The position numbers were made by a program, and so were the translations under genes. From assembly GCA_903879715.1 (NCBI GenBank), contig CAIRMR010000186.1, forward strand, positions 62,001 through 126,000: DNA of 64,000 nt, written 5' to 3'. The DNA comes from an uncultured Bacteroidales bacterium (GTDB taxonomy: Bacteria; Bacteroidota; Bacteroidia; Bacteroidales; UBA4417). The notes beneath the pieces are model-generated. The model was not told where the DNA came from and searched no databases. It worked only from the letters and a program-made list of their open reading frames with translations. Positions 9,992 through 17,877 of this stretch are shown one piece after another; within the stretch, counting starts at the first letter, position 1; every line of letters starts with the position of its first letter.

Positions 9992-11503
9992 ATGAAAAAA
10001 AATCGAAATACATTCATATTTTTTACTGCCGCAATGGTTTTGTCCCTTGTATCCTGCAAAAAGGATTTTGTGGAGCTCACACCTAAAGGCCAGTTCCTGA
10101 CAGCCAATTATTACCAGAATGAAGATCAGGCTTATGCTGCACTTGTAGGGGTTTACGATATCATGCGTAAGAACTCAGGCGGATTCGAAAACATGATTAC
10201 CATGATGAATGCCGGATCGGATGACCAATACGCAGGGGGTGGCGGTGCTACCGACGGAGCAGGAATACAGGCATTTTCAAACTTCTCTGAAACTCAGTTT
10301 ACAGTTCCTATTAGTTACTGGAGCGATTTTTACCAGGGGATATTTAAAGCAAATATTCTTTTGCTTAAACTGCCAACCACAACCATGGATGAAGCTTTAA
10401 AAGCAAGATTTGCTGCTGAAACAAAAGCTTTAAGGGCAATGTGTTATTTTAACCTGGTAACCTTGTTTAAAAACGTTCCCTTGATTGTGGAACCATTAGC
10501 AGCCGGTGACATTTATAATGTAGTACAGGCAGACCCTGCTGATGTTTATGCTCAGATAGAAAAAGATCTGACAGAGGCTATTGCTGGATTACCTCCAACA
10601 ATTTCGGCAACCGAATATGGCCGTTTTACGAAAGGAGCCGCCCAGGCATTGCTTGGAAAAGTTTATCTCTACGAAAAGAAAAACGATTTGGCTGCAGCTC
10701 AGCTGGCTGAAGTAAATGGTACACCTGGGGGAACAAGTCAATACGGATACAAACTTTTAAGTAACTATAGTGATCTTTGGGTTGTTGCCAATAAAATGAA
10801 CAGCGAAGGGATTTTAATTACAGCCCATACCAATCTTGGTCTTGGTGGTTGGGGTAACTGGGGTTCAGGTACTGACGAAGGCAATTCCATTTGTGTAATG
10901 GTAGGTCCGAGGGGTTACACAAAAGTAGCATCACCGGCACCAGATTTACCTTCAGGCTGGAGTTTTAATGTTTTTACCGATGAATTTTATAACACTATCA
11001 GATTAGATCCACGTTTTTCTTCTACCGTATTTGATATGAAAGCACTAAAAGACGCTGGCAAGGCTACCTATATTGAGGGGTACAAGAACACCGGCTATTT
11101 CTTCAAAAAATATATGCCAACCCAGGCTGATGTAACTACACTTGGAGGTGACGCTGTACTTAACTACAAACAGGATAGTTATGTTATCCGCCTGGCCGAC
11201 ACCTATTTAATGGAAGCTGAAGCACTGGGCGGAACTGGTCAAAGAGCTCAGGATCTTTTGGATGCTGTAAGGGCAAGGGTCGATCTGTTACCGGTTACCG
11301 TATCATTAGCAGCTATAAAAGCTGAGCGTAGGCTGGAATTAGCCGGCGAGGGCTACCGTTTCTTTGACCTGGTACGTTGGGGTGATGCTGCAACCAGATT
11401 GGCAGACAGAGGTTTTACTCCTAACAAAAACGAGGTTTTCCCAATCCCAAATGCGGAATTGTTAGGTACTAAATTAGTTCAGAATACAGGCTATAACCAA
11501 TAA
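9992..11503 (+). CDS. susD: SusD-family surface glycan-binding lipoprotein
   Basis: This 503-residue partner of the preceding SusC caps the transporter and binds glycan at the cell surface. The N-terminus is a lipoprotein signal with lipobox LSLVSC (Cys about residue 22), followed by KKDFVELTPKGQF, typical of SusD/RagB proteins. Tetratricopeptide-like helices include FAAETKALRAMCYFNLVTLF. The C-terminal family signature RRLELAGEGYRFFDLVRWGDA is clear, ending with the usual PIPNAEL and NTGYNQ tail. Length is normal. It sits between susC and two surface-binding lipoproteins in one compact operon. Confidence 0.95.
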   Translation: MKKNRNTFIFFTAAMVLSLVSCKKDFVELTPKGQFLTANYYQNEDQAYAALVGVYDIMRKNSGGFENMITMMNAGSDDQYAGGGGATDGAGIQAFSNFSETQFTVPISYWSDFYQGIFKANILLLKLPTTTMDEALKARFAAETKALRAMCYFNLVTLFKNVPLIVEPLAAGDIYNVVQADPADVYAQIEKDLTEAIAGLPPTISATEYGRFTKGAAQALLGKVYLYEKKNDLAAAQLAEVNGTPGGTSQYGYKLLSNYSDLWVVANKMNSEGILITAHTNLGLGGWGNWGSGTDEGNSICVMVGPRGYTKVASPAPDLPSGWSFNVFTDEFYNTIRLDPRFSSTVFDMKALKDAGKATYIEGYKNTGYFFKKYMPTQADVTTLGGDAVLNYKQDSYVIRLADTYLMEAEALGGTGQRAQDLLDAVRARVDLLPVTVSLAAIKAERRLELAGEGYRFFDLVRWGDAATRLADRGFTPNKNEVFPIPNAELLGTKLVQNTGYNQ

Positions 11504-11514
11504 TATTAAAAGAC

Positions 11515-12624
11515 ATGAAGAAAATAAATCTAATATGCAGCATCCTGTTTTTTATAGTTGTTGCTTCAAGTTGTACTAAGATTGAAGGAATTGATCAGGA
11601 TTTATCATTTCTGAATTCTGTGAATTCATCTAACCTGGATAAAATATTTGATATCAGCACTGATAATTCAGGTATTGTAAAAATAACGCCTACAGGCGAA
11701 GGTGTTGCTACATATACTATTGGTTTCGGTCATGGTACCGGAACAACAGCTACAACTACTGTAGCTCCCGGCGGTACTGTATCCTATGCTTATCCTGAAG
11801 GGAGTTATACCGTAACAATTATTGCTACCGATCTGGCTGGGAAAAGCACCACTACTACATATCCACTGGCAATAACCTACCGTGCTCCTGAAAATGTCAC
11901 TATTACTATTGACGCTGATATGGTTGTGAGTGCAACAGCACTTTATGCAAATTCATTTTTAGTGTACTATGGTGATGTCGCTAACGAAGTTGGAACACCT
12001 TTGGCAGCCGGAGCAAAACTGGCAGCTCATACCTATCTACCTGGTGGTCCTTATGATCTGAAAGTTGTAGCTCTCAGTGGCGGTGCTGCAAAAACAGAAG
12101 TTGTTAAAACTTTGTATGGCTTGCCTTTGACTTTTGAAAGTCCTACCGTGAATTACACTTTTGGGACTTTTGGTACCGGGCAAAAATTTGACAAAGTAGC
12201 AAATCCTGATGCAAGCGGGTTAAACACCAGCGCTACTGTTGGGAAGTTTACACGTGGAGACGAAGGATGGAGTGGAACATACAGCCCGTTAGATATTCCT
12301 ATAAATTTTGCTCAAGGGAAAAAAATTCATGTGATGGTTTATAACCCTGATCCGTTATTGATTGGTAAAAAAGTAAATGCCGAATTAGAATCCGCAGTTG
12401 GTGGTAAACCGGCTAACGGTATAGCTGTTAAAAGAGCTACTATTACCAAGTCAGGTGTATGGGAAGAACTGGTTTTTGATTTCAGTACTTTCACTGCTGC
12501 TGAAATACCTTTAAATACCAGGTTTAATCAGATTGTTTTAAGGTATAACGTTACAGTTGCAGGGCCGGTAGTTGGAGGAGCAGGAACAATCCTTTACATT
12601 GATAATATTTCATTTACAAACTAA
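11515..12624 (+). CDS. Surface glycan-binding lipoprotein with PKD-like and C-terminal CBM-like domains
   Basis: This 369-residue lipoprotein (lipobox VVASSC, Cys 20) lies 12 bases after susD, in the position normally held by SusE/SGBP proteins. Residues from about 50 to 115 look like a PKD-type Ig fold (YTIGFGHGTG, YPEGSYTVTIIATD). A second repeat-like domain follows. The last 160 residues resemble a jelly-roll carbohydrate-binding fold (FARGD-like FTRGDEGWSGTYSPLDIP, and the closing ILYIDNISFTN). It probably tethers glucan at the surface and passes it to SusCD. No catalytic residues are recognised. Binding specificity is inferred only from the locus. Confidence 0.75.
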   Translation: MKKINLICSILFFIVVASSCTKIEGIDQDLSFLNSVNSSNLDKIFDISTDNSGIVKITPTGEGVATYTIGFGHGTGTTATTTVAPGGTVSYAYPEGSYTVTIIATDLAGKSTTTTYPLAITYRAPENVTITIDADMVVSATALYANSFLVYYGDVANEVGTPLAAGAKLAAHTYLPGGPYDLKVVALSGGAAKTEVVKTLYGLPLTFESPTVNYTFGTFGTGQKFDKVANPDASGLNTSATVGKFTRGDEGWSGTYSPLDIPINFAQGKKIHVMVYNPDPLLIGKKVNAELESAVGGKPANGIAVKRATITKSGVWEELVFDFSTFTAAEIPLNTRFNQIVLRYNVTVAGPVVGGAGTILYIDNISFTN

Positions 12625-12633
12625 AAAACAGCA

Positions 12634-13584
12634 ATGATGAAAAATACTCTTAAAACCGTTTTTGTAATTGCAGCGCTGGTATTGATATATAGTGCGTGCA
12701 AGAAGCAGGATTATAGCATGGGCGATTTAACCGCTCCTTCAAATATCGTAATTACTACAGAGGTCGTTGGCCAGGATGCTACCCATCCTGACGGTGATGG
12801 TTCAGGTAATGTAAATATTACCATTACCGGTGATAATGCCCTTGCTTATAAAGTAGGTTATGATGCAAAAACAGCAGCGGATTATGTAGCAATTCCTCTT
12901 ACCGGAATGGTAACCAAGAAATTTACAAAGACCGGAATAAATACATACAAAATTTCGGCCCTGGTATTTGGGAAAGGGGGTTCTTCTTCCACTGCCACTA
13001 CAGAAGTAACTGTTAGAAGTGACTTCAAACCGGATGAAGCAATTGTTACTAGTTTAACCGGCGATGCTTCTAAAACCTGGATAGTAGATAAAAGTGTAGC
13101 CGGCCATTTTGGTGTAGGGCCCTGGGATAATGCATCCGTTACTCCTAGCTGGTGGGCAGCGGCAATAAATGAAAAACTTTCGTGTTGCCCTTGTTTTTAC
13201 ACTGCGACTTTTACTTTTACAAAAGTTGCTGCGTCAGGAACCTTTAGTTTAACTGTTGCAACTCCTGATGGCGCATTTACAAAAACAGGTTCTCTGGCTG
13301 GTGGCCTACCTGATATTCCTGCTGCAGGGGATGAAGCATGTTATACTTACGGTGGTGGAACTTCCGATTTTTCGTTTGTTCCGGCCAGTACAGGAATAGA
13401 TGCTGCTACATCAACACAAACAAGTATTCTTTTGTCAGGAATTAATACTTTTATTGGGTATGGTGCAGTTCTGAAAGAATATGAAATCTTTACCATAACA
13501 GATACCTACCTGTATTTACGGGTACAAGGAACTGAAACCGGAAATGCCTGGTATTTAAAAATGGTGCCAGTTACTAAAAAATAA
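12634..13584 (+). CDS. Second surface glycan-binding lipoprotein (SusE/F position)
   Basis: This 316-residue lipoprotein (Cys about residue 22 in LIYSACKK) follows the previous gene by 9 bases. An N-terminal Ig-like domain of about 110 residues is followed by a domain starting SLTGDASKTWIVDKS. That domain continues through an unusual cysteine cluster, EKLSCCPCFYTATF, and ends in a beta strand motif LYLRVQGTETGNAWYLKMV. I do not recognise catalytic residues. The C-terminal domain resembles those found after SusCD in laminarin-type loci and is probably a glucan-binding module. Its function is inferred from position. Confidence 0.65.
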   Translation: MMKNTLKTVFVIAALVLIYSACKKQDYSMGDLTAPSNIVITTEVVGQDATHPDGDGSGNVNITITGDNALAYKVGYDAKTAADYVAIPLTGMVTKKFTKTGINTYKISALVFGKGGSSSTATTEVTVRSDFKPDEAIVTSLTGDASKTWIVDKSVAGHFGVGPWDNASVTPSWWAAAINEKLSCCPCFYTATFTFTKVAASGTFSLTVATPDGAFTKTGSLAGGLPDIPAAGDEACYTYGGGTSDFSFVPASTGIDAATSTQTSILLSGINTFIGYGAVLKEYEIFTITDTYLYLRVQGTETGNAWYLKMVPVTKK

Positions 13585-13609
13585 AAAGGCCACAGTTCAT
13601 TGTTTTATG

Positions 13610-13640
13610 GAAAGGAGGAGGCTTTTAAACTCCTCCTTTC
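13610..13640 (+). terminator. Intrinsic terminator-like hairpin after the SusCD operon
   Basis: GAAAGGAGGAG (13610-13620) and CTCCTCCTTTC (13630-13640) form a perfect 11-bp stem with a 9-base loop, followed by ATTTTGTTTC. It lies 26 bases after the last lipoprotein gene and before the GH16 gene, which is preceded by its own TTACTTTG box at 13791-13798. Confidence 0.7.
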
Positions 13641-13812
13641 ATTTTGTTTCAGAATTTAGCTCATTATGCTTAAACGATCCGCAACAAAATAAAGGGTGAA
13701 GCTTAATTTCACTCAGTATAATTAAAATTGATTTTTTTGAACAAAACCCAAACATTGCAAAGAATAAAGGTCAACCCTGTTTACTTTGTAGTCTTAATCA
13801 AACCTGATTGTT

Positions 13813-14832
13813 ATGAATAAACTTACAGCCCTTTTATTTCTTTTGTTTTTTGCCGCGCTCTCCTGTAAAAAAACAGAAAGTACAGAAGCGGATACCGCTC
13901 CGACAAATCTTACTCTAAACCAGATAGTTAGTACTGATAGTAGTGGTAGTGTTTCATTTACCACTGCCGCGACCAATGCAGTTATGTACACTTTCGATTT
14001 TGGAGATGGTACAACAGAAGTCTCTGTTACAGGTGTTGTAACACATCATTATACTACTTCCGCAGTGTATACAGTAACTGTTGTGGCTAAGAGTGCCAGT
14101 GGAAAAACGGCATCTAAGACAACTGTAATCACTGTTACTGTAGTTCAGGGCCTCGTATGGTCGGATGAATTTGATACACCTGGTCCACCTAGTTCTTCAA
14201 AATGGGGTTACGATACAGGTGCCGGCGGCTGGGGTAATAATGAAGCTGAATACTATACCACCCGGACTGATAATGCAGTTGTATCTGATGGTACTCTTAA
14301 AATTATCCTGAAAAAGGAAAGTTACCAGGGTAGTTCATATACCTCGGCCAGGATGTTAACAAAAGGAAAATTTTCCTTCAAATATGGCAAAATCGAAGTA
14401 AGGGCTAAGCTTCCTGCAGGAGGTGGCACCTGGCCGGCAATCTGGATGTTGGGAGATAATATTTCAACTGTTAGCTGGCCTGCCTGTGGAGAAATTGATA
14501 TAATGGAACATTTAGGTAATCAGCTTAACAAAATTTATGGCACTTTGCACTATACCGGTCATTCCGGGGGAAGTGCTGAAGGTGGCACAACTATGATTAC
14601 TAATGCCACAACAGAGTTTCATGTATATAAATGCGAATGGACATCATCCACTATCAAATTTTTTGTGGATGATGCACTTTTTTACACGCACGGCAACACT
14701 GGAAGTTTACCTTTCAATCAGAACTTTTTTATAATTCTTAATGTGGCAATGGGGGGCAATTTTGGAGGAACTATTGATCCGGCTTTTGTTAGCGCGGCGA
14801 TGGAAATTGACTATGTGAGAGTGTATCAGTAG
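13813..14832 (+). CDS. GH16 laminarinase (endo-beta-1,3-glucanase) lipoprotein with PKD domain
   Basis: This 339-residue surface lipoprotein (lipobox FAALSC, Cys 18) should cut internal beta-1,3-glucan bonds. An N-terminal PKD domain (about 30-115, YTFDFGDGTTEVSV) leads into a complete GH16 domain beginning LVWSDEFD. The catalytic motif GEIDIMEH gives the nucleophile Glu227, Asp229 and acid/base Glu232. The insertion residue Met in EIDIME is the laminarinase form. The end, MEIDYVRVYQ, is the usual GH16 C-terminus. It has its own upstream box but lies in the same direction as susCD, and it is the likely surface enzyme that generates oligomers for SusCD. Confidence 0.93.
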   Translation: MNKLTALLFLLFFAALSCKKTESTEADTAPTNLTLNQIVSTDSSGSVSFTTAATNAVMYTFDFGDGTTEVSVTGVVTHHYTTSAVYTVTVVAKSASGKTASKTTVITVTVVQGLVWSDEFDTPGPPSSSKWGYDTGAGGWGNNEAEYYTTRTDNAVVSDGTLKIILKKESYQGSSYTSARMLTKGKFSFKYGKIEVRAKLPAGGGTWPAIWMLGDNISTVSWPACGEIDIMEHLGNQLNKIYGTLHYTGHSGGSAEGGTTMITNATTEFHVYKCEWTSSTIKFFVDDALFYTHGNTGSLPFNQNFFIILNVAMGGNFGGTIDPAFVSAAMEIDYVRVYQ

Positions 14833-14978
14833 GAAAACAAGTAAATAGAAAATGGTCAGATGGGGAAATCGGGAGATTGATGTACTGAGGGACAGGAAAA
14901 GTCAAAACATCGGGGTTTAAGTTGCTGTAACTGGTTTTGCATATTGTTTTTATTAATTTTAGTTTGCCTCTAAAAACG

Positions 14979-16805
14979 ATGTTCAACATAAAAATTATTT
15001 TGGTGGCGATTTTGTTCCCTTTTGTGGGTCTATCGCAAGGACTTTTAACAAACACCGTAAATAGGAATATCACTTCCCTGAACGGCTCCTGGAACTATAT
15101 CATCGATCCTTATGAAAATGGTTATTATAATTTTCACTCGGAAGTCTACGATCAGAAAAACCCAACTTCAACCTCCGCTTTTTATAATAATTACCACGCC
15201 AAGGACAAGTTGGAATTGGTAGAATATGATTTTGATAAATCACCGACAATTATAGTTCCGGGAGATTGGAATACTCAAAAAGAAAACCTGTTTTACTATG
15301 AAGGTACGGTCTGGTATAAAAAATCGTTTGATTACCTGTTAAAAGAAAACAAACGGCTGTATGTTTATTTTGGGGCCATAAATTATAATGCCGATGTGTA
15401 TTTAAATGGTACCAAATTAGGTACGCATGAAGGCGGATTTACTCCGTTTGATTTTGAAGTTACTTCGATTGTAAAGCGAAAAGATAATTATTTGGTAGTT
15501 AAAGCAGACAACAAACGGTCGCTTGAAGCCGTCCCCACTGTAAATACGGATTGGTGGAATTACGGAGGTATCACCAGGGATGTATTGTTAATTGAAGAGC
15601 CAGGCGTGTTAGTTCAGGACTATACGATTCAGTTGAAGAAAGGTGATGTTAATACAATCATTGGCTATGTTACTATGAGTAATCCTGTTCAAGGTAAAAA
15701 AATCACCATTAGCATCCCTGAGTTGAAAATCGAAAAAGAAATCCAAACAACTTCCGGTGGGAAAGCTGTTTTTGAATTCAGTAATGATTCAGGTAATTGG
15801 GGGACTTTAAAATACTGGTCTCCTGAATCGCCAAAACTCTATGAAGTCCTGATTAAAACAGATCATCAGTTATTAAAGGATAATATCGGATTCAGAACCA
15901 TTGAAACTAAGGGCCCGGATATCTTGCTTAACGGCAAATCAATTTACCTGCGGGGAATCAGTATTCATGAGGAATACAAAGGGAAACGTGCTACCCGCGA
16001 ATCGGATGCCCTGGCTCTCTTAAGCTGGGCTAAAGAATTAGGTTGTAATTATGTCAGGCTGGCCCATTATCCGCATAACGAATATATGCTTCGAATGGCG
16101 GATAAAATGGGACTTTTGGTTTGGGAAGAAATTCCTGTTTACTGGACCATAGATTTTAAAAATGAAGCAACCTATAGCAATGCGAAAAACCAATTAACCG
16201 AAGCGATTACAAGAGACAAAAACAGGGCTTGTGTAATCATTTGGTCTATGGCAAATGAAACACCATTGTCCGAAGCCAGGAATTCTTTTTTAATCAAACT
16301 GATTAACCATACCAAAACTCTGGATTCTTCCCGATTAATAAGTGCTGCTCAGTTAACCCGGAATGAAAATGGTATAGGAATAATTGATGATAAAATTGGC
16401 GAATATGTTGATATCATTGCTTTTAATGAGTATATGGGTTGGTATGGCGGTGATCTGGCCACAGCTCCCGAAGTAAATTGGTCAAGCCCATACAATAAGC
16501 CAGTTGTCGTTTCGGAATTTGGCGGTGGCGCAAAACAAGGTTTGCACGGAAGCAGGGATGAACGCTGGACAGAGGAATACCAGGAGTATCTTTATCAGCA
16601 AAACCTGTTGATGATTGATAAAATCCCCAATATCCGTGGCATCAGCCCATGGATTTTAACTGATTTCCGTTCGCCGCGACGAATGTTGCCCGGAATACAG
16701 GATGGATTTAACCGGAAGGGATTGATTTCAGACCAGGGAATGAAGAAAAAAGCATTCTTTATTCTGCAGGATTTTTATAAGACCAAGAAACTTCAATTTG
16801 ATTAA
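14979..16805 (+). CDS. GH2-family glycoside hydrolase (beta-glucuronidase/galactosidase-like fold)
   Basis: This secreted protein has about 608 residues. I chose the ATG at 14979 because it gives a clean signal peptide (MFNIKIILVAILFPFVGLSQG); an earlier TTG at 14937 would add 14 unlikely residues. GH2 domains appear in order. First is the jelly-roll sugar-binding domain (LNGSWNYIIDPYENG to DWWNYGGITRDVLLIE), then an Ig-like domain, then the TIM barrel (LLNGKSIYLRGISIHEEYKG). Acid/base Glu427 lies in SMANETP and nucleophile Glu513 in VVSEFGGG. The exact sugar cannot be read from sequence. In this locus it may remove side groups or hydrolyse terminal beta-glucosyl-type linkages. It overlaps or abuts the next gene, suggesting co-transcription. 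Confidence 0.85.
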   Translation: MFNIKIILVAILFPFVGLSQGLLTNTVNRNITSLNGSWNYIIDPYENGYYNFHSEVYDQKNPTSTSAFYNNYHAKDKLELVEYDFDKSPTIIVPGDWNTQKENLFYYEGTVWYKKSFDYLLKENKRLYVYFGAINYNADVYLNGTKLGTHEGGFTPFDFEVTSIVKRKDNYLVVKADNKRSLEAVPTVNTDWWNYGGITRDVLLIEEPGVLVQDYTIQLKKGDVNTIIGYVTMSNPVQGKKITISIPELKIEKEIQTTSGGKAVFEFSNDSGNWGTLKYWSPESPKLYEVLIKTDHQLLKDNIGFRTIETKGPDILLNGKSIYLRGISIHEEYKGKRATRESDALALLSWAKELGCNYVRLAHYPHNEYMLRMADKMGLLVWEEIPVYWTIDFKNEATYSNAKNQLTEAITRDKNRACVIIWSMANETPLSEARNSFLIKLINHTKTLDSSRLISAAQLTRNENGIGIIDDKIGEYVDIIAFNEYMGWYGGDLATAPEVNWSSPYNKPVVVSEFGGGAKQGLHGSRDERWTEEYQEYLYQQNLLMIDKIPNIRGISPWILTDFRSPRRMLPGIQDGFNRKGLISDQGMKKKAFFILQDFYKTKKLQFD

Positions 16806-16818
16806 TACAAATACTCAG

Positions 16819-17748
16819 TTGAAAAAACAAAGCGCTTATCTGTTATTCATTTCAGTGTGGATTGCGGCATGCAGTTTCGCAGCAAATGCACAGAATAAAA
16901 TTTTCTTTGCATCGAATCCCGTTGTTGCTCATCGTGGTGCCTGGAAGCAGAATAACTTTCCTCAGAACTCCATAGCATCGCTGAAACATGCCATAGAGCT
17001 GAAATGTACAGGGTCAGAGTTTGATGTCCGCATGACGGCAGATGATATTCTTATCATAAATCATGATCCTGAGTATAATAAACTCCCTGTTGAAAAAACG
17101 AAATATAAAGCTTTTGCAGCTTTCAACCTTGCCAATGGCGAAAAACTGCCGACATTACAAGAGTATATAAAGGCAGGTATGAAGAATAATACTTCGACGC
17201 GCCTGGTTTGCGAAATAAAACCATCTGAAATCAGTAAAGAGCGTGGAAAAGCTGTTGCTGAAAAGGTGGTAAAACTGGTTCATAAACTGAAAGCAGATCA
17301 AAGGATTGTGTATATCAGTTTTGATTATGGTATTCTGAAAAGAATTCTTGAACTGGATCCCAAAGCGATTACCCAATATCTCGAAGGAGATAAGTCGCCC
17401 GACCAATTAAAAGCGGATGGCATCAGCGGTGCCGATTTTCATTATTCAGTCTTTGTTGAACATCCTGCCTGGATTGAAATGGCAAAAAAGAACAATATTA
17501 CTCTCAACGCCTGGACGGTGAATGAAGCTGCCGGGATGGACTGGCTTATTTCAAATAATTTTGATTTTATTACTACCAATGAACCGGAATTATTGATGGA
17601 AAGAATAAAGCATTCCCGAACATCGATGGGATGGAAGTTAAAATGTTGTGACGAATTTAATTATTTCGGGTTGCCTGATTCAACAAAATGGGTTTATGTT
17701 ACCGAAGGAAATTCACCAGGTTGGGAAAACAACGACGCACATTTTTAA
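16819..17748 (+). CDS. Secreted GDPD-family phosphodiesterase-like protein with truncated GH16 tail
   Basis: The first 270 residues form a glycerophosphodiester phosphodiesterase-like TIM barrel. Motifs are AHRGAW (His38), PQNSIA, SEFDVRMTADD and NHDP, then VCEIKP, and NAWTVNE near the end, so the metal and catalytic residues look intact. The TTG at 16819 gives a standard signal peptide (KKQSAYLLFISVWIAACSFAANAQ); an overlapping TTG at 16798 is the other option, and no ATG is available. After residue about 270 the sequence changes into the start of a GH16 domain (CCDEFNYFGLPDSTKW), which is cut by an in-frame TAA at 17746-17748. The GDPD part may still work. Its substrate in a glucan locus is unknown; phosphoglycerol-decorated glucan is speculation. 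Confidence 0.75.
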   Translation: MKKQSAYLLFISVWIAACSFAANAQNKIFFASNPVVAHRGAWKQNNFPQNSIASLKHAIELKCTGSEFDVRMTADDILIINHDPEYNKLPVEKTKYKAFAAFNLANGEKLPTLQEYIKAGMKNNTSTRLVCEIKPSEISKERGKAVAEKVVKLVHKLKADQRIVYISFDYGILKRILELDPKAITQYLEGDKSPDQLKADGISGADFHYSVFVEHPAWIEMAKKNNITLNAWTVNEAAGMDWLISNNFDFITTNEPELLMERIKHSRTSMGWKLKCCDEFNYFGLPDSTKWVYVTEGNSPGWENNDAHF

Positions 17749-17851
17749 ACCATTGGCAAAAAAGCAAATGCCGGGGTTTGAAAACGGTAATCCCGACATT
17801 ATTGCCATCAGGGAAGAAATTGAAGAACATTCTGAAACGAGTTATAATTAG
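17632..17851 (+). pseudogene. Decayed GH16 domain remnant fused behind the GDPD domain
   Basis: Reading on from the GDPD gene, the frame gives GWENNDAHF then TAA where a Tyr codon is expected, then TIGKKANAGV. One extra T in the GTTT at 17776-17779 then shifts the frame, and the homology resumes as ENGNPDIIAIREEIEE and ETSYN before a TAG at 17849-17851. This aligns well by eye with the start of the intact GH16 at 13813 (NNEAEYYTTRTDNAVVSDGTLKI). The remaining two-thirds of the GH16 domain, including the catalytic ExDxxE, is gone. At least one nonsense change, one frameshift and one deletion are needed. Confidence 0.75.
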
Positions 17852-17877
17852 AATTTAGAAATTCAAAGAAAAGTATA

